A stretch of 64,000 bases of DNA from JAZGGS01 sp963714405 (lineage in GTDB: Bacteria; Bacteroidota; Ignavibacteria; Ignavibacteriales; Ignavibacteriaceae): NCBI GenBank assembly GCA_963714405.1, contig CAVQOH010000002.1, positions 744,001 to 808,000 on the forward strand, in the 5' to 3' direction. Of the stretch, positions 42,833 to 52,715 are shown one piece after another. The notes beneath the pieces were generated by a model, which saw only the letters and a list, made by a program, of their open reading frames with translations, ran no database searches and was not told where the DNA came from. Numbering within the stretch: position 1 is the stretch's first letter; every line of letters begins with the position of its first letter. A program made the translations under genes and the position numbers.

Positions 42833-43942
42833 ATGGAGTTTAAAGTAAATAGCAAAGTGCTGGAAAAGCTGCTAGCCAAGGTTATTCCTGCCGTGCCAGC
42901 GCGTACACCAATGCCAATTTTAGAAAATTTTTTATTCGAAATTAAAGATGGTTCTTTAAATGTTTGTGCTACCGATCTTGAAATTTCGCTTAAATCATCC
43001 ATTAATGTTGCTTCGGATGAAAATGTAAGCATGGTAATACCTGCCAGGCTTCTTTACGATATTATACGATCTTTGGAAGAAACCCAAATCAATTTTCAAA
43101 TCGATGGAAATGCAAAATTAAAACTTACTACTGAAGCAGGCGTGTATAATATTGGTTACGCCCCGTCTGAAGATTTTCCTGAGATTCCGGATGTTTCAAA
43201 GGAAAAAGAAATTTCTATGAGCGGTAAGGATCTTAAACGGGCAATAGATCAAACTTCGTTTGCCATGAGCAAAGAAGATATGAGACCTGCAATGACAGGA
43301 ACGTTATTTGAGTTTACGCAGGAAGGCTTAAAATTTGTAACCACGGATGGACACAGATTAGTAAAGTATATTTATAAAGATATTAAAACCGGTAGCGATG
43401 AACAGTATATTGTTCCGGAAAGAGCAATCACAGTACTTTCTAAGCTGCTTGGTGAAACAGATGTAAAAATGTTTCTAAGCAAAGCAAATATCTCTTTTAA
43501 CATTGGGGATCTTGAATTTATTTCCAGATTAATAGGCGAAAAGTATCCTGCCTATAACAGTGTTATTCCTCTTGAAAATGAAAGTATTGTAAACGTAAAC
43601 AGAGGTGAGCTTAATTCATCAATTAAAAGAATGATGCTATTCTCATCATCAAGTTCAAAACAGGTTAAGTTTTCTATTAGTAAAAATAATATTGAAGTTT
43701 CTGCAGAAGATGTGGATCACGGATCTAATGCCGTTGAAAACATATCTTGTGAGTATAACGGGGATAATATGGAAATTGGGTTTAACACTCAGTATGTAAA
43801 CGATGTTCTTTCTCATGTCAATAACGAGAAAGTAAAATTTAAACTTCACTCACCCACTAAAGCATGTATAATTGAGCCGGCTACGGTTGAACAGAACGAA
43901 GAGCTTATGTTATTACTAATGCCCGTAAGGTTGAACACTTAA
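42833..43942 (+). CDS. dnaN: DNA polymerase III sliding clamp (beta subunit)
   Basis: A 369-residue beta clamp, the ring that tethers DNA polymerase III to DNA. The start at MEFKVNSKVLEKLLAKV is chosen because the frame further upstream runs back through the terminator hairpin and has no RBS, while the conserved clamp N-terminus begins here. Typical points are the three clamp domains with PARTPMPILENFL (residues 18-30) and the C-terminal LMLLLMPVRL, which contributes to the hydrophobic partner-binding cleft. Length is standard. recF starts 5 bases after the stop. Confidence 0.95.
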   Translation: MEFKVNSKVLEKLLAKVIPAVPARTPMPILENFLFEIKDGSLNVCATDLEISLKSSINVASDENVSMVIPARLLYDIIRSLEETQINFQIDGNAKLKLTTEAGVYNIGYAPSEDFPEIPDVSKEKEISMSGKDLKRAIDQTSFAMSKEDMRPAMTGTLFEFTQEGLKFVTTDGHRLVKYIYKDIKTGSDEQYIVPERAITVLSKLLGETDVKMFLSKANISFNIGDLEFISRLIGEKYPAYNSVIPLENESIVNVNRGELNSSIKRMMLFSSSSSKQVKFSISKNNIEVSAEDVDHGSNAVENISCEYNGDNMEIGFNTQYVNDVLSHVNNEKVKFKLHSPTKACIIEPATVEQNEELMLLLMPVRLNT

Positions 43943-43946
43943 TGAT

Positions 43947-45059
43947 ATGACCCTGTCCTCATTGAGTTTGAAAAATTTTAGAATCCACACAGATACAAAG
44001 ATTAATTTTTCCGGTAACATTAATTATATAGTTGGTGGAAATGGTTTTGGAAAAACATCAATATTGGAATCTATTTACTATTTAAGCACAACAAAAAGTT
44101 GTAGCTGTAAAAATGATGCAGAAGCTGTAAGTTTTGAAAAAAATGAATTTGAAATTACGGGTAACTTCGTTGGTTTAACAAAAGATGAAGTAAAAGTGAT
44201 TTACACAATACCAGAAAATAAAAAATATTATTACCGTAACAGTAAATTGTTTTCTAAAACTTCCGATATAATTGGAAAATTTCCAATTGTGATTTCAACT
44301 CCATCTGATCATTCTATTACACAGGGTGTTCCCGGGGAAAGAAGAAAGTTCGTCGATTCTGTAATTTCACAAGAAAGCAGTACTTATTTACAAATATTAA
44401 TTGATTATAATCGCACACTAAGACAGAGATCTTCGTTGCTTCAAAGAATTAGAGAAACAAAAAGCTCTTTTTTTAATGATGAACTTGATGCCTGGACGGA
44501 AAAACTAATTACAGGTGGTACAGAGATAATTAAGCACAGGATAGCTTTTATAAATAACTTTAAATCATTTGTGCATAACTCTTATTATAAAATAATGGAT
44601 ATTGATGAGCAGCCGGACATAAATTATTTTTATTTAAATGGCAGAAGCAGTGAGAAGATCGAAAATGAATTTAAAAATTTGATAGAAGAAAAGTATAATG
44701 ATGAATTAAGAAGAGCTGCAAACCTTGTTGGGCCGCACAGAGATGATTTTATATTCAGTATAAACGGATTGAATTTAAAAACGTACGGTTCCATGGGGCA
44801 GCACAAAACATTTCAGGCAGTGCTGCGGTTTGCAGAATATTTTTATCTTAAAGAGTTAACAGGTACAAGCCCCCTTTTTTTACTTGATGATGTTTTCGGT
44901 GAACTTGATGCGTGCAGATCATCTAAAATAAGTGAATACCTTAGCGATGTTGGACAAGCATTTATTACGCTCACTGATTTTGGTAATCTATCTTTTCTAA
45001 AACAAAGCAAGGAAGATAAAATAATAAGACTTAACAGCGGTGTTGTAGTTAATGCCTGA
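43947..45059 (+). CDS. recF: DNA replication and repair protein RecF
   Basis: A 370-residue RecF, an SMC-like ATPase that loads RecA onto gapped DNA. The Walker A motif GGNGFGKTS is at 30-38 in the canonical N-terminal FRIHTD...NIN arrangement; the signature and Walker B region is LLDDVFGELD (about 310-319), as in other RecF proteins. Start ATG 5 bases after dnaN. The last codons overlap the next gene by 8 bases, a sign of co-transcription. Confidence 0.95.
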   Translation: MTLSSLSLKNFRIHTDTKINFSGNINYIVGGNGFGKTSILESIYYLSTTKSCSCKNDAEAVSFEKNEFEITGNFVGLTKDEVKVIYTIPENKKYYYRNSKLFSKTSDIIGKFPIVISTPSDHSITQGVPGERRKFVDSVISQESSTYLQILIDYNRTLRQRSSLLQRIRETKSSFFNDELDAWTEKLITGGTEIIKHRIAFINNFKSFVHNSYYKIMDIDEQPDINYFYLNGRSSEKIENEFKNLIEEKYNDELRRAANLVGPHRDDFIFSINGLNLKTYGSMGQHKTFQAVLRFAEYFYLKELTGTSPLFLLDDVFGELDACRSSKISEYLSDVGQAFITLTDFGNLSFLKQSKEDKIIRLNSGVVVNA

Positions 45060-45339
45060 TAGCTTCAAAAGTCTTGGAGAAATTTTCAAGAGGGATCCCG
45101 CATTCAGAAATTTACGCGAGATTGTAAAATCTGCAGATGTTGTGAGCGACTTTTATAAAATATTTCCTGATTTTAATAAAATCGCAATTGCACAAAAAGT
45201 TGATAAAAAAGTTTTAAAACTTCGGGTTGAAAACCCAGCCTGGAGAAACGAAATGAAATTTAAAGAAAAAGAAATAGTTGAAAGAATAAATAACTTTTAT
45301 AAAGAAGAAAGAATAAAACAAATAAGGTTTACCAGTTAA
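45052..45339 (+). CDS. DUF721 / DciA-like protein
   Basis: A 95-residue protein of the DUF721 (DciA) family. DciA is the helicase operator/loader in many bacteria without DnaC; the visible family pattern is the KH-like core with FNKIAIAQKVDKKVLKLRVENPAWRNEMKF (residues 43-72, the W and the hydrophobic strand being typical), then a basic helix. It lies between recF and gyrB, the usual place of this family in Bacteroidota and Actinobacteria, and overlaps recF by 8 bases. No dnaC-like gene is seen. The assignment is good by family and place; loader function is inferred from better-studied DciA. Confidence 0.85.
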   Translation: MPDSFKSLGEIFKRDPAFRNLREIVKSADVVSDFYKIFPDFNKIAIAQKVDKKVLKLRVENPAWRNEMKFKEKEIVERINNFYKEERIKQIRFTS

Positions 45340-45342
45340 ATT

Positions 45343-47307
45343 ATGACAAAAACCAGAACAAAAACCGATTATAGTGCAAAAAATATAAATGTTTTAAAAG
45401 GTCTTGATGCTGTTCGCAAGAGACCAGCGATGTATATTGGCGATGTAAGCACTCGCGGGCTGCATCATCTTGTTAACGAAGTAGTTGATAACAGCATTGA
45501 TGAAGCATTAGGAGGCTACTGTGATAAGATATCAGTAACAATAAATAAAGATGAGAGCGTAACTGTAATTGATAATGGTAGAGGGATTCCTGTTGATAAA
45601 CATCCTGTAGAAAAAAAATCAGCACTAGAAATTGTGATGACAGTTCTACATGCGGGAGGAAAGTTTGATAAAAGCAGTTACAAGGTTTCCGGCGGTCTTC
45701 ATGGCGTTGGTGTTTCAGTTGTAAATGCTTTATCAGAATGGCTTAAAGCAGAAATTAAAAGAAATGGAAAAAAATATTTCCAAGAATATAAAAAAGGTGT
45801 TCCGGTTAGCCCGGTTAAAGAAATCGGAAAAGTAAAAAAAGAGGATGCCGGAACAAAAATAACATTTATGCCTGATCAGGAAATCTTCAAAACCACAGAA
45901 TTTAAATTTGATACTTTAACAGGAAGAATGAGAGAACTGGCATATCTTAATAAAACAATTACCATTAAAGTAAAAGATGAAAGAAACGGCGGAGAAGAAG
46001 AAACTTTTCACTTTAAAGGTGGTCTAATAGAGTTTGTTAAATACCTTGATGAAGCAAGACAGCCGCTGCATAAACCGGTTTATATTGAAGGAGAGAAGGA
46101 TAAAACACCAATTGAAATCGCTTTTCAATACACTACAAGCTATTCAGAAAATATTTTTTCTTATGTAAATAATATTAATACTCATGAAGGTGGAACTCAC
46201 CTTTCTGGTTTTAAAACTGCACTTACAAGAACGCTTAATAACTATGCATATAAAAATAAACTTATAAAAAATGGAAAAGTTACTTTGACGGGTGATGATT
46301 TCAGAGAAGGCCTTACTGCAGTTATATCAGTAAAAGTTGCAGAGCCTCAATTTGAAGGACAAACAAAAACAAAACTTGGCAACAGCGAAACAAGATCTGC
46401 TGTTGAAATGATGGTGGGGGAAAAGCTTGCAGAGTATCTTGAGGAAAATCCTTCTGTCGGGAAGAAAATAATTGAAAAATGTATGCGTGCAGCCGAAGCA
46501 AGAGAAGCAGCCCGGAAAGCTCGTGATCTTACTAGAAGGAAAAATGCACTTGATACTATGAACCTTCCTGGAAAGTTAGCGGACTGTTCAATTACAGATC
46601 CCGAACACTGTGAGATTTATATTGTTGAGGGAGATTCTGCTGGCGGATCAGCAAAACAAGGCAGGGACAGAAGGTTCCAGGCGATACTTCCACTACGTGG
46701 AAAGATTATAAATGTTGAAAAAGCAAAGCTAAACAAAGTTCTTGAAAACAACGAAATAAAAGCTATTATTTCTGCTATTGGCGCAGGGCTGGGACCAGAT
46801 TTTAATGAAGCAAAATCTCGCTATGGTAAGGTAATCTTGATGACGGATGCCGATGTTGATGGAAGCCATATTAGAACATTACTGCTTACCTTCCTCTACA
46901 GGCATATGATGGATCTTATTACAGCCGGTAAAGTTTATATAGCGCAGCCACCGCTTTATAAAATTAAGAAGGGCAAAGAAGAATTTTATGCTTACGATGA
47001 TAAAGAAAAAAACGAAATTCTTAAGAGATTAAAGGTAAATGGAAAAGGCAACAAAAAACAAAACCAGGAACTACAAAACGAAATAAAAGGTGTTGCGATT
47101 TCCAGATATAAAGGCCTGGGAGAAATGAATCCTGAGCAATTATGGGAAACAACAATGAATCCTGAAACAAGAACTATTTTGCAGGTCACTTTAGAAAGCG
47201 CTGCCACAGCAGAAAAAATATTTGAAACACTAATGGGTGATGAAGTTGAACCGCGCCGTGAATTCATCCAGAAAAACGCTAAGTATGTAAAAAACCTGGA
47301 CGTGTAA
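45343..47307 (+). CDS. gyrB: DNA gyrase subunit B
   Basis: A 654-residue ATPase subunit of DNA gyrase. It has the GHKL fold (NEVVDNSIDEALGG with the catalytic Glu, DNGRGIP, GLHGVGVSVVNALS) and, in the C-terminal part, the TOPRIM marks EGDSAGGSAKQGRDR and DADVDGSHI with the metal-binding acidic residues. Length equals a short-form GyrB lacking the 170-residue insertion of some gammaproteobacteria. It starts 3 bases after DciA-like and ends 49 bases before gyrA. Confidence 0.96.
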   Translation: MTKTRTKTDYSAKNINVLKGLDAVRKRPAMYIGDVSTRGLHHLVNEVVDNSIDEALGGYCDKISVTINKDESVTVIDNGRGIPVDKHPVEKKSALEIVMTVLHAGGKFDKSSYKVSGGLHGVGVSVVNALSEWLKAEIKRNGKKYFQEYKKGVPVSPVKEIGKVKKEDAGTKITFMPDQEIFKTTEFKFDTLTGRMRELAYLNKTITIKVKDERNGGEEETFHFKGGLIEFVKYLDEARQPLHKPVYIEGEKDKTPIEIAFQYTTSYSENIFSYVNNINTHEGGTHLSGFKTALTRTLNNYAYKNKLIKNGKVTLTGDDFREGLTAVISVKVAEPQFEGQTKTKLGNSETRSAVEMMVGEKLAEYLEENPSVGKKIIEKCMRAAEAREAARKARDLTRRKNALDTMNLPGKLADCSITDPEHCEIYIVEGDSAGGSAKQGRDRRFQAILPLRGKIINVEKAKLNKVLENNEIKAIISAIGAGLGPDFNEAKSRYGKVILMTDADVDGSHIRTLLLTFLYRHMMDLITAGKVYIAQPPLYKIKKGKEEFYAYDDKEKNEILKRLKVNGKGNKKQNQELQNEIKGVAISRYKGLGEMNPEQLWETTMNPETRTILQVTLESAATAEKIFETLMGDEVEPRREFIQKNAKYVKNLDV

Positions 47308-47356
47308 ATTTTTATAAATAATGAATCATAACAAACTTGAAACCTGAGATAACTTA

Positions 47357-49798
47357 ATGGCAACAATTTTTGAAAAAATAATTCCCGTATCACTTGAAGA
47401 AGAAATGAAATCATCCTACATCGATTATTCGATGTCAGTTATCGTTTCCAGGGCATTACCCGATGTTAGGGATGGCTTAAAACCCGTGCATAGAAGAGTT
47501 TTGTATGGAATGCATGAACTTGGCATGGCACATAACAAACCATATAAAAAATCAGCAAGAATTGTAGGTGAAGTTTTAGGTAAGTTCCATCCTCATGGAG
47601 ATACAGCAGTTTATGATTCAATGGTAAGAATGGTACAGGATTTTTCATTGCGCTATCCATTGGTTAACGGGCAGGGCAACTTTGGTTCTGTTGATGGAGA
47701 TTCACCAGCAGCAATGCGTTACACTGAAGCAAGGCTTGCAAGAATTTCTGAAGAAATGTTAAAGGATCTTGATAAAAACACAGTTGATTTTGCACCTAAC
47801 TTTGATGATACCCTGCAGGAACCAACTGTTATGCCATCGTATATACCAAATTTATTAATAAATGGAACAAGTGGAATTGCAGTAGGAATGGCAACAAACA
47901 TTCCGCCACACAATCTTTCTGAAGTGGTTGACGGTTTAATTGCGATAATTAAAAATCCCGGGTTAACTTCAGAAAAACTTATGAAGTATGTAATAGCACC
48001 AGACTTTCCAACGGCAGGAATTATTTATGGTTATTCCGGTGTTAAGGATGCTTTCACAACAGGAAGAGGCAGAATAGTTGTTCGTGCAAGAGCCACAATT
48101 GAAACACTTAAAAACAACAGGGAAAACATTGTTATTACAGAATTACCCTACCAGGTTAACAAAGCCAACCTGATAGAAAAAATGGCTGACCTGGTAAGAG
48201 CTGGTAAGATAAACGATATCTCTAACATTCGCGATGAATCCGACAGGGATGGGATGAGGGTTGTTGTAGAGCTAAAAAGAGATGCACAACCAGCGGTTGT
48301 TTTAAACCAGTTATTTAAGCATACACAAATGCAGTCTACTTTTGGTGTAATAATGCTTGCATTGGTAAATGGAATACCAAAAGTTCTTCCACTTAAAGAT
48401 ATGATGCAGCACTTTCTTGATCACCGGATGGACGTGCTTATAAGAAGAACAAAATATGAACTGGAAGCAGCAGAAAAAAGAGCGCACATATTAGAGGGAT
48501 ATATTATTGCTCTTGATAATATTGATGCGGTAATTCAGACCATAAAAAAATCTAAAGATGTAGAAACTGCTAAAAACAATTTAATTAAAAAATTTAAGCT
48601 TAGCGAAATCCAGGCAAAAGCTATTCTGGATATGCGCTTGCAGCGATTAACAGGGCTTGAAAGACAAAAAATAGAGGATGAGTACAAAGAAATCATAAAG
48701 CTGATTGAAAAGCTAAAAGGAATTCTGAAAAGTGATGAAAGCCGCAGGTTAATTATTAAAGAAGAACTATTAGAAATAAAAAAACGCTACGGCGATGAAA
48801 GAAGAACCGAGATAGTTTACAGCACGGAAGATTTTTCACTTGAGGATATCATTGCCGAAGAAGATGTTGTAGTTACAATTACACACAACGGCTTCATTAA
48901 GAGATTTCCAGTTAGCGGTTATAGAAAGCAGGGTAGAGGTGGAAGAGGCGTTACTGGTGCAGGAACAAAAGATGATGATTTTATAGAACATATGTTCATT
49001 GCATCTACTCACCAATACATTTTATTTTTTACTGATAAAGGAAAAGTATACTGGCTCAAGGTCCATGAAATTCCAGAAGGTGGCAGAGCTGCAAGAGGCA
49101 GATCAATAATTAACCTGTTGCAAAAAGATAAAGAAGAAAACATTACAGCATTTGTTGCTGTAAAAGAATTTAGCGAAACCAAATATCTTATTATGGCAAC
49201 CGAAAAAGGAACCGTTAAAAAAACAGTTCTTTCCGCTTATGGAAACGTTAGAAGGGGTGGTATTAATGCCATCAACCTAGTTAAAGGCGATAAACTGATT
49301 GAAGTTAAAATGACCGATGGTAACGATGATCTGGTGCTTGGAACAAGAAACGGTTTTGCCATTAGATTTAATGAAAAAGATGTACGCAATATGGGCAGAA
49401 TTGCAACTGGCGTGAGAGGCGTTAGACTAACCAAGGGAGACATTGTGGTTGGTTTGCTGGTTATTAAGCATCAAGATGCCAGCATACTGGTTGTTACACA
49501 AAACGGTTATGGTAAGCGATCTAATATTAAAGATTACAGAATTACCAGACGCGGAGGCAAAGGTGTTATTACTGTTAAAACCACAGATAAAGTTGGTAAG
49601 CTAATATCTCTTATGAGTGTAATTGACAGGGATGAGCTTGTAATTATTACAACAAAGGGCATGGTTATAAGGCAGGCAGTTAAGGATTTAAGAGTAATGG
49701 GTAGAAATACGCAAGGAGTACGAGTTATAAACCTTAAAAGTGGTGATTCAATTGCCGATATAGCAAAGGTTGTCACAGAAGAAGAAGCGGAAAAATAA
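47357..49798 (+). CDS. gyrA: DNA gyrase subunit A
   Basis: An 813-residue DNA-cleaving subunit. The active-site tyrosine is Tyr122 in RYTEARLARI; the quinolone-resistance region reads GDTAVYD at 81-87, so Thr occupies the place of the Escherichia coli Ser83, with Asp87 kept. The C-terminal DNA-wrapping propeller begins near residue 500 and has a GyrA-box-like QGRGGRG near 530, indicating true gyrase (negative supercoiling) rather than topoisomerase IV. It is followed directly by a terminator. Confidence 0.96.
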   Translation: MATIFEKIIPVSLEEEMKSSYIDYSMSVIVSRALPDVRDGLKPVHRRVLYGMHELGMAHNKPYKKSARIVGEVLGKFHPHGDTAVYDSMVRMVQDFSLRYPLVNGQGNFGSVDGDSPAAMRYTEARLARISEEMLKDLDKNTVDFAPNFDDTLQEPTVMPSYIPNLLINGTSGIAVGMATNIPPHNLSEVVDGLIAIIKNPGLTSEKLMKYVIAPDFPTAGIIYGYSGVKDAFTTGRGRIVVRARATIETLKNNRENIVITELPYQVNKANLIEKMADLVRAGKINDISNIRDESDRDGMRVVVELKRDAQPAVVLNQLFKHTQMQSTFGVIMLALVNGIPKVLPLKDMMQHFLDHRMDVLIRRTKYELEAAEKRAHILEGYIIALDNIDAVIQTIKKSKDVETAKNNLIKKFKLSEIQAKAILDMRLQRLTGLERQKIEDEYKEIIKLIEKLKGILKSDESRRLIIKEELLEIKKRYGDERRTEIVYSTEDFSLEDIIAEEDVVVTITHNGFIKRFPVSGYRKQGRGGRGVTGAGTKDDDFIEHMFIASTHQYILFFTDKGKVYWLKVHEIPEGGRAARGRSIINLLQKDKEENITAFVAVKEFSETKYLIMATEKGTVKKTVLSAYGNVRRGGINAINLVKGDKLIEVKMTDGNDDLVLGTRNGFAIRFNEKDVRNMGRIATGVRGVRLTKGDIVVGLLVIKHQDASILVVTQNGYGKRSNIKDYRITRRGGKGVITVKTTDKVGKLISLMSVIDRDELVIITTKGMVIRQAVKDLRVMGRNTQGVRVINLKSGDSIADIAKVVTEEEAEK

Positions 49799-49818
49799 GT
49801 AAATCGAAACACCTTTTT

Positions 49819-49843
49819 AAAGGGACGTTTAGTCCCCTTTTTA
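49819..49843 (+). terminator. Terminator after gyrA
   Basis: AAAGGGAC-GTTTA-GTCCCCTTT with a following T run closes the dnaN-gyrA unit. Confidence 0.85.
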
Positions 49844-49860
49844 TTATCGTAATTATTAAA

Positions 49861-51381
49861 ATGATATTCTATTTTATAAACACTAAAAACAATAATCGAG
49901 TAATTTTGAAAAGAATTTTAATAAGTGCCCTAGTATTTTTTTTATTCCCCGCTGACAATTATGCTCAAAATGTTCAAAGAGGATTAAATAGTATTAACAG
50001 TAAAGACCTAATGCAAATAGTTGAAAATCTTGCTTCAGAAAAATTTGATGGACGACTTTCCGGCAGCGAAGGTTACAACAAAGCTGCAGAGTTTATTGCT
50101 GAAAAATTTAACAAGCTTGGAGTAATACCAGCAGGAGAAGAAGGATATTTCAGTTATCTGAATGTTGAGCATAATAAAATTGATACACCAGCAGTTTTAA
50201 ATCTTTTAAATGAAAAGGAAATAACTCATTTCAGGCTTGGCAGGGATTATATTTTTAGAGGATTTACCGGCTCAGCAGATTTTATATTACCTGTTGCATT
50301 TTGTGGTTATGGAATATCGATGCCGAAATCAGGATATGATGATTATGAAAACATTAATGTGGAAAACAAAATAGTAATTGTTTTTAAGCAAAATCCTGCA
50401 TGGAAAATTAATGGGAATGGTTGGGAAAAAGATTCACCCCGGGAAAAATCAAGAACTGCCTTTGAACATGGTGCAAAAGGAATACTGTTTGTTTCTCTTC
50501 CCAATAATGAAAAATCACAGCCGCTAATTGGAAGCGTTATGCATGGCGAAGGGGAGCAATTAGAGGATTTTCCGCAGCTACACATTTCGCTTGAAACCGC
50601 AAATGAATTTATCAATACCACCGGTTTTTCCATTTGGGAATGCCAGGATAGAATAGATATTAATCAAAAACCATTTTCATTTCTTACAAGAAATAAAGCA
50701 GAAGTTAAAGTAAACGCCAGTTATGAAAAAAATGCTAAAACGATGAACATAATTGGAAAGATTGAGGGCAAGGACCCAAAATTAAAAGATGAATATTTAA
50801 TAATTGGTGCACACTTAGATCACGTTGGATCACAAGCAGGTTTGTTATTTCCCGGGGCAAATGATAACGCTTCTGGTTCGGCTGGTGTAGTGGAAATTGC
50901 AGAAGCTTTTCAATCAAGCGATTTAAAAACAAAACGCAGCATCCTGTTTGTTTTATTTGCAAGTGAAGAGCAGGGATTATTCGGTTCAGAATATTTTGTA
51001 AAGAACTTAAATAATAATTATAAGAACATCACCGCAATGATCAATATTGATTGTATTGGCTATGGCGATAGCATTCAAATTGGTAATGGAAAAAGTTCCC
51101 CCGGATTATGGAATATTACAAATAGAATTGATGAAGAAAGATCAAATTTGATGGTTGCAGAAACCTGGAGTGGCGGCGGCGCGGATGCTACACCCTTTCA
51201 TGCAGAAGGAATACCTTGTTTGTATTTTGTATCCAGATACAGTTATGATCATCTTCACCAAATAACCGATATACCGGAAACGCTAAATCCGCAGATATTT
51301 GAAGCAATAGTTAAGCTTGCGTATCTCACGGCAAGGGAAATTGCAGAGGGTAATTATATAAGAGAAAAGGTTATTTATTAG
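49861..51381 (+). CDS. M28-family zinc aminopeptidase with PA domain, exported
   Basis: A 506-residue peptidase. The M28 active-site pattern is visible: His318 and Asp320 in GAHLDHVG, Asp335 in NDNASGS, the catalytic Glu pair 369-370 in FASEEQGLFGSEYF, and the downstream His in DHLHQ. A PA-like insert lies at about 120-270. The start at 49861 (MIFYFINTKN) gives 15 residues before the signal peptide; a TTG at 49906 would give MKRILISALVFFLFPADNYAQ, which looks a better signal, so the true start may be there. It would act in the periplasm or outside the cell, removing N-terminal residues of peptides. Confidence 0.9.
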   Translation: MIFYFINTKNNNRVILKRILISALVFFLFPADNYAQNVQRGLNSINSKDLMQIVENLASEKFDGRLSGSEGYNKAAEFIAEKFNKLGVIPAGEEGYFSYLNVEHNKIDTPAVLNLLNEKEITHFRLGRDYIFRGFTGSADFILPVAFCGYGISMPKSGYDDYENINVENKIVIVFKQNPAWKINGNGWEKDSPREKSRTAFEHGAKGILFVSLPNNEKSQPLIGSVMHGEGEQLEDFPQLHISLETANEFINTTGFSIWECQDRIDINQKPFSFLTRNKAEVKVNASYEKNAKTMNIIGKIEGKDPKLKDEYLIIGAHLDHVGSQAGLLFPGANDNASGSAGVVEIAEAFQSSDLKTKRSILFVLFASEEQGLFGSEYFVKNLNNNYKNITAMINIDCIGYGDSIQIGNGKSSPGLWNITNRIDEERSNLMVAETWSGGGADATPFHAEGIPCLYFVSRYSYDHLHQITDIPETLNPQIFEAIVKLAYLTAREIAEGNYIREKVIY

Positions 51382-51402
51382 GAATATAAACCTGAAAATT
51401 TT

Positions 51403-52689
51403 TTATAAAACACTTAATGCATCTGCATGTGCTGCAATTGTTTTATCCAAGTCATTTTCAGTATGAGCAACGGAAACAAATAATGCCTCAAACTGTGCGG
51501 GCGCAAGATATATCCCTCGTTTTAACATTTCATGAAAATATTTACCGTACAAAACCGTATCAGATTTAACAGCGCTTTTAAAGTCATCAACCTTTTCTTC
51601 GGTAAAAAACATACACATCATTGAGCCAACACGGTTTATAATATAATTCTTTTCAAGCTGTTTTAAATTTTCATTAAATCCCTTTTCAAGATAAGCTGAT
51701 TTATTTTCCAGCTCAGTATAAATATCAGGATTATTTTTTATATAATTCAGAGCAGCAAAACCAGCAGCCATTGCAATAGGGTTACCGCTTAAAGTACCAG
51801 CTTGATAAACTGGCCCGCTTGGCGCTATCATATCCATTATTTCTGCTTTACCCCCAAATGCACCCACAGGTAAACCACCACCTATAATTTTTCCAAATGT
51901 TGATAAATCAGGTTTAACATTTAATATTTCTTGTGCACCTCCAGCAGCGATACGAAAACCAGTCATCACTTCATCAAATATAAAAACAATGTTTTCCTCA
52001 TCACATATTGATCTAAGCTCTCTTATGAAACTTTCTTTTGCTTTTATAACGCCCATATTACCGGCAATTGGTTCAATTATAATGGCAGCAATTTCTTTTT
52101 TATTTGCAGCAACGAGGTTTTTTACGGAATCAATATTATTATAATCAGCGATGAGCGTATCTGACGCATTTGCTTTAGTAACACCCGGGGAAGTTGGAAC
52201 TCCAAGAGTTAAAGCGCCTGAGCCGGCTTTTATCAGGAAATAATCTGCATGCCCGTGATAACACCCTTCAAATTTTATAAATTTTTCTTTGCCAGTATAA
52301 CCACGCGCAGCCCTGATTGCACTCATTGTTGCTTCGGTTCCGCTGTTTACCATTCTTATTTTTTCTACAGAAGAAACAAGATCCACAATTAGCCTTGCCA
52401 TACTGATTTCTAATTCAGTTGGTGCGCCAAAGCTTGTTCCATATTCAAGTGCATTAGATATTGCATCATTTATAAATGATGGATTATGACCAAAGAGATG
52501 AGGACCCCAGCTTCCTATATAATCTATAAATTCATTTTCATCAACATCATAAAATTTTGAGCCAGCACCACGCTTAATAAATAGTGGATTGCCGCCGACC
52601 GATTTAAATGCACGAACAGGAGAATTCACTCCACCGGGAATAAATTTTTGTGCTTCGTTAAATAATTGTATGCTTTTTTCTACTTTCAT
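51403..52689 (-). CDS. hemL: Glutamate-1-semialdehyde 2,1-aminomutase
   Basis: A 428-residue PLP enzyme converting glutamate-1-semialdehyde to 5-aminolevulinate, the first committed tetrapyrrole precursor of the C5 pathway. PLP lysine is Lys267 in FGKIIGGG; Asp239 in FIFDE binds the pyridine nitrogen; N-terminal NSPVRAF and VNSGTEATMSA are typical. Length standard. The other hem genes of this pathway are not adjacent, although hemH is at 58.7 kb. It lies on the minus strand after the 5'-nucleotidase gene with a 26-base gap. Confidence 0.95.
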   Translation of the reverse strand: MKVEKSIQLFNEAQKFIPGGVNSPVRAFKSVGGNPLFIKRGAGSKFYDVDENEFIDYIGSWGPHLFGHNPSFINDAISNALEYGTSFGAPTELEISMARLIVDLVSSVEKIRMVNSGTEATMSAIRAARGYTGKEKFIKFEGCYHGHADYFLIKAGSGALTLGVPTSPGVTKANASDTLIADYNNIDSVKNLVAANKKEIAAIIIEPIAGNMGVIKAKESFIRELRSICDEENIVFIFDEVMTGFRIAAGGAQEILNVKPDLSTFGKIIGGGLPVGAFGGKAEIMDMIAPSGPVYQAGTLSGNPIAMAAGFAALNYIKNNPDIYTELENKSAYLEKGFNENLKQLEKNYIINRVGSMMCMFFTEEKVDDFKSAVKSDTVLYGKYFHEMLKRGIYLAPAQFEALFVSVAHTENDLDKTIAAHADALSVL

Positions 52690-52715
52690 TTAATCCATTA
52701 CCATTTTAAATAATA

